Assembly (NCBI GenBank): GCA_963813195.1
Contig: CAWEYC010000027.1
Coordinates: forward strand, 315,491-379,490
Origin: Roseiarcus sp963813195
GTDB lineage: Bacteria > Pseudomonadota > Alphaproteobacteria > Rhizobiales > Beijerinckiaceae
Length of the DNA stretch: 64,000 bases
Reading direction: 5' to 3'
Shown here: piece after piece, positions 29,209-38,063 of the stretch
Position numbering within the stretch: the stretch's first letter is position 1
How the letters are laid out: every line of letters starts with the position of its first letter
Program-made: the position numbers and the translations under genes
Notes under the pieces: generated by a model
Databases searched by the model: none
Told to the model about the DNA's origin: nothing
What the model saw: the letters and a program-made list of their open reading frames with translations, nothing else

Positions 29209-29363
29209 TGGCGGCCCCGCATTTCGGTTTCGTCGCCGCCGCCTATGCTTTCGCGGCGGTGGTGGTCGTCGGCATGGTCGCTGCGATCGTCCGCGACTAT
29301 CGCTCGCTGAGCGCGGCGCTCGCCCGCCTCGAATCGACGCGGGCGGATAGGGGGACGTCGTGA
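29205..29363 (+). CDS. ccmD: Haem exporter protein CcmD
   Basis: 52 residues with one membrane helix (FVAAAYAFAAVVVVGMVAAIV) followed by a charged tail, the CcmD pattern. Stabilises CcmC-haem-CcmE. Placed between ccmC and ccmG with ATGA/GTGA overlaps on both sides. Confidence 0.88.
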   Translation: MMAAPHFGFVAAAYAFAAVVVVGMVAAIVRDYRSLSAALARLESTRADRGTS

Positions 29364-29938
29364 GCGAGAGCGTCCAGACCGCCGCGCGCCGGCGCGGGCT
29401 GCTGGCGGCGCTGCCGCTGATCGTGTTCGCGGCCCTGGCGGCGTTGCTGTTCGTGCGGCTCTATGCGGGCGACGCCTCGCGCATTCCCTCGGCGCTGATC
29501 GGCCAGAGCGCGCCGGCCCTCGATCTTCCCGGCCTCGACGGCGGCCCTGGCCTTGCCGACGCCGATCTGCGCCGGGGCCACGTCACCTTGGTCAATATCT
29601 TCGCCTCGTGGTGCGCGCCGTGCCACGAGGAACACGAGGTCCTCATGCAACTCGCCGCGGACCCCGCCTTGCAGGCGAAGGGCGTGCGCCTCGTCGGCGT
29701 CGCCCAGAAAGACTCGGCTGAGAACATCAAGCGCTTCCTCGGCGCCAAGGGCGATCCTTACGCCAAGGTCGGCCTCGACGCCGATGGCCGCGCCGGCATC
29801 GATTGGGGCGTCTACGGCGTCCCCGAAACCTTCATCGTCAAGGGCGACGGGGTGATCGCCTATAAATTCGTCGGCCCGATCAGCGCCGCCGCGCTGGAGA
29901 GCGTCGTCAAGCCGGAAGTCCTGAAGGCGATGAACTGA
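29360..29938 (+). CDS. ccmG: Thiol:disulfide oxidoreductase CcmG/DsbE
   Basis: 192 residues, N-terminal membrane anchor (about 13-36) and periplasmic thioredoxin fold with active site ASWCAPC (about 81-87) and the cis-Pro in YGVPETFIV. Reduces apocytochrome c CXXCH cysteines before haem ligation. GTG start overlaps the ccmD stop. Confidence 0.95.
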   Translation: MSESVQTAARRRGLLAALPLIVFAALAALLFVRLYAGDASRIPSALIGQSAPALDLPGLDGGPGLADADLRRGHVTLVNIFASWCAPCHEEHEVLMQLAADPALQAKGVRLVGVAQKDSAENIKRFLGAKGDPYAKVGLDADGRAGIDWGVYGVPETFIVKGDGVIAYKFVGPISAAALESVVKPEVLKAMN

Positions 29939-29950
29939 CGGCGCGGCCGT

Positions 29951-30343
29951 TCAGTTCAGCACGCGCCGGGATTGCGGGCTGTCCAGCGAGAAGGCGGGAA
30001 TCTCGACGTCGAAGACATCGCCGTCCTCCGCGATCATGCGATAGGCGCCGACCATGATGCCGCTCGGGGTGCGCAGCGGGCAGCCGGAGGCGTAGCGGAA
30101 CGACTCGCCGGGCGCGAGGGTCGGTTGCTCCCCGACGACCCCCGGGCCGCGAACTTCTTCCAGATGTCCCTCGGCGTCGGTGATCCGCCAATGACGATGC
30201 GTCAATTGCACCGTCTGGTCGCCGAGATTGGTGATCTCGATGCTGTAGGTCCAGAAATAGCGCGGCTCATCGGGGTCCGACCGCTCCGGCGAGAATGCGG
30301 GTTCGACGGTGACTTTGATGTTTCGGGTGACCGCGACGTACAT
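29951..30343 (-). CDS. apaG: Co2+/Mg2+ efflux protein ApaG
   Basis: 130 residues, the full ApaG/DUF525 fold: TRNIKVTVEPAFSPERSDP, YFWTYSIEITNLG, HWRITDAEGHLEEVRGPGVVGEQPTLAPGESFRYASGCPL and MVGAYRMI. GxGVVGxQP is the family signature. Role in metal homeostasis is known only from mutants. Converges with ccmG. Confidence 0.95.
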   Translation of the reverse strand: MYVAVTRNIKVTVEPAFSPERSDPDEPRYFWTYSIEITNLGDQTVQLTHRHWRITDAEGHLEEVRGPGVVGEQPTLAPGESFRYASGCPLRTPSGIMVGAYRMIAEDGDVFDVEIPAFSLDSPQSRRVLN

Positions 30344-30399
30344 GAGGACAGTGTAACGGGCGGGCGCGCCGCGGCCAAGTGCGGCCCGACGCGTCTGCG

Positions 30400-31869
30400 T
30401 CAGAGACTGGGGCGGCGCAGGATCGGGGGAAAATCGAAGCGAATGCGGGCCAGCCGCCGCGTCTCGGGGAAAAGAGCGATGATGCTCGCGCCATAGATCA
30501 GAACGCCGCCGGCGATCTGAAGCGCCAGGGCTGGGAGATGGGCCGGCGCGGGGGCGGCGTGCAGCGCCACGCCCATGATGGCGGTGGCGACGAGAATGCC
30601 GACCAGCGTCGCGAGCGGAATGCGCAGGCCGAGACGGGCGACGACGAAGGTCATGGCGATGACGGTGCCGACGCAGGTGCCGGCGAGGCTTCCGGCCGCC
30701 GCGCCCACGACGCCGCCCAAATGTTCGCCGACTGCGCCGCCGGCCAGCGTGACGACGGCGTCGAGGAGGTTGAAGACCGTCATGGAGCCCGTCCGCCGCA
30801 CCAGCAGGGCGGTCTGGTCGCCGATGTGAATGCGCAGAGCCCGCGCCACGCCCGTCGCCATTGCGATCGGCAAGATCACAATCGTCGCGCTCTGGAACTG
30901 CGCGGCGACGACGAGATGAACGAGCGGGGCGGACAGGATCGCCACGCCGACCGTCGCCGGCGCCATCAGGCCGATCATGTTGGCGCCGTTCTGGGCGACG
31001 TGACGCAAGGCGCCCGGCCGGTCGCCCGCTTCGAGACGGTCCACAGCCAGCGGGAAGGACGCCGCGTTGCACAGGGACGCCAGCATGAAGGCGAGGCGCT
31101 GGCCGAGCCCCCAGCCGACCGAGAAGAGGCCGACGCCGACAATGCCCTCGCCCGCTTCGACGACGACGCGCGCGCCGTTTGAGGCCAACCAGACGAACAG
31201 CCCGGAGAAGACCAGCGGCAATCCGTAGAAGCCGGCGTCGCGGAAAATGGCGGCGTCGAATGTTCCCAGCCGCGGCCGCAAGCCGAGGCCGATCGCCACC
31301 GCGACGACGCCGAGCGCCTGTCCGGCGGCCATAGCGGCGAGCGCGATCGCCGGATTGGCGCCGAAGGCGAGGGTCGCCAGGATGGAGAGACCGGAACCCC
31401 CGATCGGCCCGGAGAGCTGCGCGATCGTGTAGACGCCGATCCGGTGGTCCGACCGAGCGAGTTCGCTGTAGTGATTGAGCACGGTGCGCGTCGCGAGGTA
31501 GGCGGCCGTGGCGGCGAGCAAGACGGGACCGGGGCTGACGCCGACCATCATCAGCGTCGGGAAGGCGAAGGCCGCCTGGCTCGCCGCGCCGCAAGCGACC
31601 ACGCGCGCGTCCATGCCGCGGAAACGATCCTTGTCGGAATAGCCTTTGCGAAAGCGCAGGACGTAGGTCGACCACCAACCGAGGCCAAGACCGCCGGTCA
31701 ATTCCTGCGTCGCGACGACGAAAGTGACGCAGCCGAACACCGCAGGGTCAAAGAGATGCGTCCAGACCACCGTCACAGCGAATTGCAACGCCGGTCCGAG
31801 CAACTGCGCGGGCAGATAGAGCAAGGTATTGCGTAAGAGAAAATTCTCTTTCATTTTCGCGTCGACCAA
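30400..31869 (-). CDS. Polysaccharide flippase (Wzx-like)
   Basis: 489 residues with about 14 hydrophobic helices of the MATE/MOP exporter superfamily. Begins NTLLYLPAQLLGPALQFAVTVVWTHLFDPAVFG, typical of polysaccharide flippases. Would move undecaprenyl-linked repeat units across the inner membrane. Its start overlaps the end of the VpsF-like gene by 19 bases, so both are translated from one message. Confidence 0.85.
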   Translation of the reverse strand: MVDAKMKENFLLRNTLLYLPAQLLGPALQFAVTVVWTHLFDPAVFGCVTFVVATQELTGGLGLGWWSTYVLRFRKGYSDKDRFRGMDARVVACGAASQAAFAFPTLMMVGVSPGPVLLAATAAYLATRTVLNHYSELARSDHRIGVYTIAQLSGPIGGSGLSILATLAFGANPAIALAAMAAGQALGVVAVAIGLGLRPRLGTFDAAIFRDAGFYGLPLVFSGLFVWLASNGARVVVEAGEGIVGVGLFSVGWGLGQRLAFMLASLCNAASFPLAVDRLEAGDRPGALRHVAQNGANMIGLMAPATVGVAILSAPLVHLVVAAQFQSATIVILPIAMATGVARALRIHIGDQTALLVRRTGSMTVFNLLDAVVTLAGGAVGEHLGGVVGAAAGSLAGTCVGTVIAMTFVVARLGLRIPLATLVGILVATAIMGVALHAAPAPAHLPALALQIAGGVLIYGASIIALFPETRRLARIRFDFPPILRRPSL

Positions 31870-33152
31870 GCGGGACCCCCACGCTGTTTAGCAGCTGAGG
31901 CCCGTTGGTCAAAAGCAACAAGCATAAGAATGGCGAATTGGTTAAATTCGAAGGATTTTACCGACAGGCTGGCGGATGAGCTGACCTGAATGAGGAAAAA
32001 GAACACCATGACGGCGCCGTAGGCGTGCGATCGACGCCATAATTCGCCGATCAACGCGAAGAGCCCGAGCGCGAAGGCGACCGTCATCAGCGCCCCGTAT
32101 TGAAAAACCAAGCCGAGCCAGCTGTTCTCGATGCCATATTCGATGCCGAGCGTCGCCTGCAGGGAAGCAAGCTGGTCCGGATTCGGACCGAGCAGAATGC
32201 CCTCGAGGGAAAACGAGTCGAACAATTGATAGATGACGACGCGCGCCTCCGCTGAGCCTTTGTCGTCGGTGAAGCGATCAATCAGCGGATCGAGAACGCC
32301 CCCCTGCCACGCCGCGGCGAGCACGACCGCGATGAGGGGCAGAACCAGCATGGCGATCAGCGCGACCCGCATGTCGAACCGCCGGCCGCGAAGGATTTCC
32401 GCGATTCCCCGCAGCGAGCCGAGGGCGATGAGGCCGATCGTCAGAACCAGCGACGTGCGTCCGCCGAACGGAACCAAGGCGACGAGTTGCGTCACGAGCA
32501 GGCCGAAGCGCAGCGGCGGACGCAGCGATCGGTCGCCGCCAAAGAACAGCATCAGGGCGTAGAGGCCGGTGGAGCCGGCGTTGAGCAAGGGGTGCCCGAG
32601 CAGCGCGGTCGAGCGGTAGTCGTTGGTGATCAGCCTGCCGCCGGTGACGAAGGGCGTCAGGCGAAAATGAGTCGCGAACTCGAGGATGCCGATGCAGGCG
32701 TTGACGAACATGACGAGGTGCAAGAGGCGCCGCATCAAGGCGCGTTCGTCTTCGTCGAAATCCTCATAAAGGACCAGCATGGCGACCGCGCAGAAGAAGC
32801 TGTCGATCAGCGGCGTGACGGGCGTGTGCTGGAATAAGGCGACATAGGCGACGATCAGCGTCCAATTGGCGACGAAGAACGCCACGCCAGGGAAACGCCT
32901 CGGCAGGTCGACGATATAAGGGAGCGCATCGGGCCGCCCCGCGATGTCGAGGAGCAAGGCGAGAAGAAACAGATAGGTCGCCGGGTGCAGCTTGAGCAGG
33001 AAGCTTCCGCCCGGCGCATCGTACATGACGCCGAACCGATAGAGCGTCATCGCGGACACGACGAACGCGGTGATCGCCGCCAGGATGGTGCAGCCGACGG
33101 CGGCGTTTAGCGTCCACGACCGATCGGGGGCGATGACCCACGACAGGGTCAC
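31851..33152 (-). CDS. VpsF-like polysaccharide polymerase
   Basis: 433 residues, about 10-12 membrane helices, resembling the VpsF/O-antigen-polymerase type proteins of exopolysaccharide clusters (large periplasmic loop around DRFTDDKGSAEARVVIYQLFDS, GPNPDQLASLQATLGIEYGIENSWLGLVFQYG). Likely polymerises the flipped repeat units. GTG start overlaps the stop of the Wzz-type gene (GTGA). Confidence 0.8.
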   Translation of the reverse strand: MTLSWVIAPDRSWTLNAAVGCTILAAITAFVVSAMTLYRFGVMYDAPGGSFLLKLHPATYLFLLALLLDIAGRPDALPYIVDLPRRFPGVAFFVANWTLIVAYVALFQHTPVTPLIDSFFCAVAMLVLYEDFDEDERALMRRLLHLVMFVNACIGILEFATHFRLTPFVTGGRLITNDYRSTALLGHPLLNAGSTGLYALMLFFGGDRSLRPPLRFGLLVTQLVALVPFGGRTSLVLTIGLIALGSLRGIAEILRGRRFDMRVALIAMLVLPLIAVVLAAAWQGGVLDPLIDRFTDDKGSAEARVVIYQLFDSFSLEGILLGPNPDQLASLQATLGIEYGIENSWLGLVFQYGALMTVAFALGLFALIGELWRRSHAYGAVMVFFFLIQVSSSASLSVKSFEFNQFAILMLVAFDQRASAAKQRGGPAWSTRK

Positions 33153-35335
33153 GCGGCTTTCCTTGCTCGTTGCCGCCGGGTGCGGACCACGCCGACGCCG
33201 ACATCGGCGATCCCGATACGCTCCAGCGCCGCGACGAGGCGCGAACTGTCGGAGCCGCTCGCGTCGACGACGAGGATCGCGTCGGCCGTCTTCTCGGCGC
33301 CGAGCAAATCGGCCGCCAGCGCCAGCGGACCGCAATCGAGCAACACCAGATCGAACTTCGCCTGGAGGCGCGAATTGAGCGATCGCCGCCCCCTCTGGTC
33401 AAAGGGAAGCACCAGCGCTTCGCCGCCCGATTTCTCGTCGCGGCGGAGAATGCCCGCGACCTGGCCCGGCGTATCGATGATCACTTTCCTCATCTCCTGC
33501 GCCAGCGCGCTCAGCGACGGGCGCCGGTAGTCGCAATCGACCAGCAGCACGCGATCGCCGCTGGCGCAGGCGGCATAGGCGAGCGACAGGGCGACCGTCG
33601 ACGCCCCGTCGCCGCGCGCTCGCGCCGCGACGGCGATGACTGGCGCGGATCCCTCCGCGCCGAACCGCTCAGCGATCCGCTTACGGAGACCAGCCATTGC
33701 CTCGATGTAGCGATTGTCGTCGCGCATAGCGGCTTCGAGCGCCGCGGGTCCCGGCGCCGCGTTCGCCTTGAGAGCGGAGAATGGCGGCGCCTCGAGCTCG
33801 AACCATAGGCCGTCGTCCGGAGCGGATCGCTCCGCGTCGATCGGGGAGGGCGCTTGCGGCGCCGGCGAGCGGTCGCGCTCGCGCTGGCGATATTCGGCGA
33901 TCAGCGCGGAGATGACCCAGAGGTTGAGCCCGCCCGCGAGCGCCAGGAACAGAGCGAGCGAAACGTGCGGGCTCACGCGCGCCAGACCTGCGACCGGTGG
34001 GTCGACGAGCACGCTGTGGGGAGATTGGACGACGTCGCGGCGCACGTTGAGCCGGTTCGTCATCAACTTCTCGTACTCCGCGCGCAGCGTCGCCGCGTCG
34101 CTCTCGAGTTGGCTGAGTTCGACGCGGCTGTCGGCGAATTTCTGCGTCGAAGCTTCGAGCGTCGCGACGAGCTTGGCTGCGTCCTTCTCCGCCGTCTCGG
34201 CGGCTTTGAGCTCGCGTTCGGTCGCCGATTGTATCCGTTTCAGTTCGGCGGTGATTTGCGCCTGCGTCGCGCTCAGTTGCATCCGCGTCGTGAGGTAGCT
34301 GGGATGGCGTGGCCCCAGAACCGAGCGCTCGTAGGCTTCGTCGCGCGACAGCGCCGATTGATCGGCGCGCAGCTTCTCGATTACCGGCGAACGGATGGCG
34401 TCGTCGATCGACTCGGCGTTGGCGCCGGGCGCCATGGCGGCTTTGATCTGCTCGTAACGCGCCGCGACCTCGGCCCGCTTGCCGCGCGCGGCCACGAGTG
34501 CGTCGTTGGCGTCCTTGAGCTGCTGCTCGGGCGAAATCCGTCCGTCGCTCAAGACGATCGAATGCGCATCGCGGTAGTCCTGCGCGCGGCGCTCGGCGGC
34601 CTCGACCCGCGCGCGCAAATCGGTGAGGCGCGCGTCGAGCCAGGCGGTCTGCTTGTCGACGGTCTCGTTGGCGATTTCGGATTGGTCGGCGAAATAGGCG
34701 TCCGCCAGCCCTTTGGCGACCTTCTCCGCCTTGTCGGGCGCGCCGGCGCGCACTTCGACGTCGATGATGTAGTTGCGCTCGCTACGCTTGACCGAGATGT
34801 CGCGGCCCAGGGTCTCGACGAGCGCCTCGGTTCGCGCATCCACGCTCGGCGTCGCGAAGTGAAAGAGGCTGAACAGTCCTGCGATCGCGCCCGGCCGGTA
34901 GTCGGGATCGTCGAGCAGATGCTGGTTCTCCACCAGCTTGCGCAGCACCGCCTTGGAGGTGAGAATCCGCATCTCGCTTTCGACGAGCGCGACATCGGGA
35001 TTCTGCGGCATCGGTTGCGCGTCGAGACCCAGCGGCACGGGCTCGCGCGGGTCGATCAGGATCGACATCGTCGCGGCGTAGCGCGTCGGGGTCATCAGGA
35101 CGTAGCCGAGGCCGATGGCGACGGCGACGGCCAGGCACGGCGCCAGCAGGCGCACGCGACCTGCGACGATGCGGTAGAATTCGCCGATGTCCATCGTCGG
35201 CGCCGCCGCGTCGCTCCGCTGCGAAACCTCGGCAGCCGAGGGCTTGTCGGGCCGGGGAATGAGAGCGGGCCTCGCGTCCATGAAAAGCGGCGAACTTTCT
35301 GCCTTGTTTGGCGATCGGCGGCGAGCGCCCAGCAT
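33149..35335 (-). CDS. Wzz/BY-kinase-like polysaccharide chain-length protein, degenerate P-loop
   Basis: 728 residues. Wzz domain with a first membrane helix (about 62-80), long coiled coil (about 225-440) and a second helix near 465-485; then a cytoplasmic BY-kinase-like domain. Walker A reads RGDGASTVAL (about 573-580) where active kinases have GxGK(S/T): the lysine is alanine. Walker A' (LLVDCDYRRP) and Walker B (DLVLLDCGP) remain. There is no Tyr cluster at the C-terminus. It probably controls chain length as a structural partner without autokinase activity. A shorter start at the internal Met (MDIGEFYRI) is possible. Confidence 0.85.
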   Translation of the reverse strand: MLGARRRSPNKAESSPLFMDARPALIPRPDKPSAAEVSQRSDAAAPTMDIGEFYRIVAGRVRLLAPCLAVAVAIGLGYVLMTPTRYAATMSILIDPREPVPLGLDAQPMPQNPDVALVESEMRILTSKAVLRKLVENQHLLDDPDYRPGAIAGLFSLFHFATPSVDARTEALVETLGRDISVKRSERNYIIDVEVRAGAPDKAEKVAKGLADAYFADQSEIANETVDKQTAWLDARLTDLRARVEAAERRAQDYRDAHSIVLSDGRISPEQQLKDANDALVAARGKRAEVAARYEQIKAAMAPGANAESIDDAIRSPVIEKLRADQSALSRDEAYERSVLGPRHPSYLTTRMQLSATQAQITAELKRIQSATERELKAAETAEKDAAKLVATLEASTQKFADSRVELSQLESDAATLRAEYEKLMTNRLNVRRDVVQSPHSVLVDPPVAGLARVSPHVSLALFLALAGGLNLWVISALIAEYRQRERDRSPAPQAPSPIDAERSAPDDGLWFELEAPPFSALKANAAPGPAALEAAMRDDNRYIEAMAGLRKRIAERFGAEGSAPVIAVAARARGDGASTVALSLAYAACASGDRVLLVDCDYRRPSLSALAQEMRKVIIDTPGQVAGILRRDEKSGGEALVLPFDQRGRRSLNSRLQAKFDLVLLDCGPLALAADLLGAEKTADAILVVDASGSDSSRLVAALERIGIADVGVGVVRTRRQRARKAA

Positions 35336-35381
35336 ATCGCTGCGAAACTAGGGCGTTATGGTTACCAAACGATTAGTCGCG

Positions 35382-35419
35382 CAGTGGGCGATAGGCGGTC
35401 GACCGCCAACTGCCTACTG
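35382..35419. repeat. Hairpin with perfect 14-bp palindromic core
   Basis: Core GGCGGTCGACCGCC (35394-35407) with partly complementary flanks (CAGTGGGC / GCCTACTG). It spans the end of the GH10 gene, between it and the Wzz-type gene. No T-run follows, so it is more likely an mRNA-stabilising or attenuating hairpin than a strong terminator. Confidence 0.45.
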
Positions 35420-36508
35420 CCTCCCTCGCACGCGGCGCGACGAGAAGCTCTGCATCATCGCCTGGCGCAGCGGAGTCGCCCGGAAGTCGTCGTCGAACGG
35501 CAGGGGACGCGGCGTCCGGCTGGACCAGAGCGCGCGCCTTTGCACACCGCGGTACCAGGAATACCGGTCGGACAATTGCCAGTTCACCACCATCTTGACC
35601 GCCGGGACGGTCAGCGCCGCCTCGAGAAACGAGGCGCCCACGGCGGCGACGCCGAGGTCGCGCGCCGCGATGTCGTCGGGCAGCGATCCGTCGTTGACGT
35701 CGAACTCGCTGATGTAGATTTCGAGCCCCTTGGCGCCGAAGCGGCTGATGTAATCCGCGAAGGCGGGATAATCGGCGGGCCATTGCGGCTGGAGGTGGCT
35801 CTGCAGCCCGATCGCGTGGACGGGGACGCCGGCATCGAGGAGGCGATCGACCAGCCCGGCGAGCAAGGGCCTTATCGAACGGCCCCATTCATGGTCGTTG
35901 TCGCATTGCGCTTCGTTCAAGGTCAGGCGCGCGGTCTTGTCGATGGCGGCGACGCGGCGGAATGCGCGCTCGACATAGGACGGTCCCATCGCGGCGAACC
36001 ACGGACCATTGCGCCAACCGCCCGCTTCGCGGTCCATCGGCCAGAACGGTTCGTTGACGACGTCCCAGGATTGCAGCTTGCCGGCGTAGCGCTCGGCGAC
36101 CCGGTCGATATGCGCGTCGAACACCCGCTCGACCTCGCGGCGCGACAGGCGCTTCAGCCAATCCGGCGCATTGTCGTTCCAGATCAGGGTGTGGCCGCGC
36201 AGCAGTTTGCCATGCGTCTCCGCCTCGCGGACGATCGCGTCGGCGAAGCTGAACTCGAACCGGTCCGGCGTCGGCCGCAGCCAGTCGAATTTCAAGGCGA
36301 CGTCCGTCGTCAGGATGCGCGCCTCGCGCCGATAGAGTTCGGCGTAAGCTGGGTTGTCGAACGCTTCCTGGCCGATCGATGCGCCATAGAGAATCCCCGC
36401 CTCCGCGGCGGCGTCGGCAAGGCTCGACGGTTTCGGCGCGGCCTTGGCGACGCGGGTCGCGGCGATCATGCCGGCCGCCTGGGCAAGGAGGGCGCGCCGC
36501 GTCATCAT
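35414..36508 (-). CDS. GH10-family endo-glycanase, exported
   Basis: 364 residues. The N-terminus MMTRRALLAQAAGMIAATRVAKA is a Tat-like signal peptide. The GH10 barrel shows the acid/base Glu in DVVNEPFW (E153) and the nucleophile in IYISEFDVND (E268), with the usual GHTLIWNDNAPDWL and LQSHLQ. GH10 proteins in exopolysaccharide loci are thought to trim or release the polymer made by the same locus, so an activity on xylan should not be assumed. ATG overlaps the stop of the upstream transferase gene (ATGA). Confidence 0.9.
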   Translation of the reverse strand: MMTRRALLAQAAGMIAATRVAKAAPKPSSLADAAAEAGILYGASIGQEAFDNPAYAELYRREARILTTDVALKFDWLRPTPDRFEFSFADAIVREAETHGKLLRGHTLIWNDNAPDWLKRLSRREVERVFDAHIDRVAERYAGKLQSWDVVNEPFWPMDREAGGWRNGPWFAAMGPSYVERAFRRVAAIDKTARLTLNEAQCDNDHEWGRSIRPLLAGLVDRLLDAGVPVHAIGLQSHLQPQWPADYPAFADYISRFGAKGLEIYISEFDVNDGSLPDDIAARDLGVAAVGASFLEAALTVPAVKMVVNWQLSDRYSWYRGVQRRALWSSRTPRPLPFDDDFRATPLRQAMMQSFSSRRVRGRQ

Positions 36509-38031
36509 GGCGGCGCCGGACGGTCGAGCCAAGCCGACCGGTTGCGAAATCCGACCGTGTCGATCGCGACAAACCGGTCGCTGGCGTTGAACGTGTGCAT
36601 GCCCCCCGGCGAAGCGAATCGTCGCATCACCGATTGGCGCAGGACCCCCGGCCCCAGTTCGTCGACGCGGCAGAGCGCGAGGCCGGCGCCATAGCCGCGG
36701 GTGCAATCCTGCGCCGGCCGCCACAATTCGCCGTTGCGCCGGAACGGATTTCCCGCCGGACGGGCCGCCGAAGCGTCGACGAGAACTGGCCCGTCGCCCG
36801 TGGCGGTCCACGGTCCGAGCGGCCCGGCGCCGGAGAAGAGCGAAAGGCAATCCCAAGTGGACGTCCCGGGCTCGTTCGTCGCGGCGGTGAGCCACCATCC
36901 GTCCCGCCATTCGAAGGCGGTGGCGTCGGACATCTCGACATCGCTGAGAAGGACGCGGTCGAGCGTCCAGTGAAACGGGAAGGGGTCGGCGCGATAAAGC
37001 TCGAGCGTGCGGTTGCCCGAGCTTTCCGGCATCATCCAGATCTGCCCGCCGTGACGAAACACCACGGGATAGGAGAGGTGATAGGGCCGCTCGAGGACGA
37101 CCCGCGCCGCTCCTGAAGCGCCCGTTGCGCCGAGCGCGAAGGCGGAGATGACGCCCTTCTGCGTCGCATAGGGATATTCCTCGCAGAACACATAAGTCAC
37201 GCCGTTCTCTTCGAAGAGAAAGGGATCGGCGTAATACCGCTTGCGGTCGTCGGGCGCCCAGCGCCAGTGATCGTCGCTGCGCCAGTCGAGCCGGTCGCAG
37301 GCCGGTTCGCCCGGCAGGAGGGCGCGCACGCCGATCCGCCAATGCCCTTCATGCGCGACGAGACCGCGCAGCCTGCGGCCCGCGGCGGCGGCGAGGGAAG
37401 CGGCGAAGAACGGCAGAGCCGAGCGCGGCGCACAAGCGGGGGCGGGCGGCGCGCGCCGCGTATCCTCGGGAGCGCGCGCGGCGAGGCCGCGGACGAGCGT
37501 GACGATGCGGTTCGCCACGGCGTCGCGGGCGAATTGCAGGACCGAGGGCCGCTCGATCGCGGGCCGGCCGCGCGCGAGAACGCGCCAGCCATCGGCCCCG
37601 GCAAGCGCCAGCTCGAGTTCGGGGGCGCGTCCGTCGAGCAGGACCGCGTCGCGCGCCGCTTCCCCGACTGCGCCGTCGTAGAGTGGGACAATGGCGCCGG
37701 TCTGCGCTTCCGGCGACCCCGTCAGATCGACGACGAGATCGGCCCCGCCCGCCTTTGGCGCGGGCCAGTCGTCGTTGGTCAAAATGTCGCTCGGCGTCGG
37801 CCGCCCGCGCAGATAGAGCAGGCGTTCGAGGGTCTCGACGAGCGCCAGGGCGGGCGGCGGCTCGTCTGCGCGCGGGCGCCGCTCGATCGAGACGCGATGC
37901 CCATCGGCGGTCAGCCGGTCGGCCAGCGACTTGTGCCAGCGGCGCAGCTTGTCCTGGGGAAGGAGGAGGCGGATCGTCGCTATGGCGGCCTCCGGATCGT
38001 TTCGGGGCGGCGCGCCGACCCCGAGTTCCAA
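36505..38031 (-). CDS. Beta-propeller sugar-transferase-like protein of the EPS locus (GIPC glucosamine transferase-like)
   Basis: About 508 residues. The C-terminal two thirds hold a five-bladed GH43-like propeller (RYYADPFLFEENGVTYVFCEEYPY, VVFRHGGQIWMMPESSGNRTLELYRA, GPLGPWT, NPFRRNGELWRPAQDCTRGYGAGLALCRV) that resembles the domain annotated as glucosamine inositolphosphorylceramide transferase; the first third (IRLLLPQDKLRRWHKSLADRL) looks like a degenerate formyltransferase-type domain. The true start is uncertain: no ATG or GTG precedes the conserved part closely; TTG at 38031 is the best choice and avoids overlap with the divergent gene. Probably modifies or transfers a sugar in EPS assembly. 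Confidence 0.65.
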   Translation of the reverse strand: MELGVGAPPRNDPEAAIATIRLLLPQDKLRRWHKSLADRLTADGHRVSIERRPRADEPPPALALVETLERLLYLRGRPTPSDILTNDDWPAPKAGGADLVVDLTGSPEAQTGAIVPLYDGAVGEAARDAVLLDGRAPELELALAGADGWRVLARGRPAIERPSVLQFARDAVANRIVTLVRGLAARAPEDTRRAPPAPACAPRSALPFFAASLAAAAGRRLRGLVAHEGHWRIGVRALLPGEPACDRLDWRSDDHWRWAPDDRKRYYADPFLFEENGVTYVFCEEYPYATQKGVISAFALGATGASGAARVVLERPYHLSYPVVFRHGGQIWMMPESSGNRTLELYRADPFPFHWTLDRVLLSDVEMSDATAFEWRDGWWLTAATNEPGTSTWDCLSLFSGAGPLGPWTATGDGPVLVDASAARPAGNPFRRNGELWRPAQDCTRGYGAGLALCRVDELGPGVLRQSVMRRFASPGGMHTFNASDRFVAIDTVGFRNRSAWLDRPAPP

Positions 38032-38063
38032 TTTGCCGCGGCAGCCGGTAAGACCGCCGTCGA

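Noticed and set aside
33854..36694. Open frame of 946 codons on the plus strand across the Wzz-type and GH10 genes
   Set aside because: Arg/Ala/Asp-rich shadow translation; both genes on the minus strand have clear domains.
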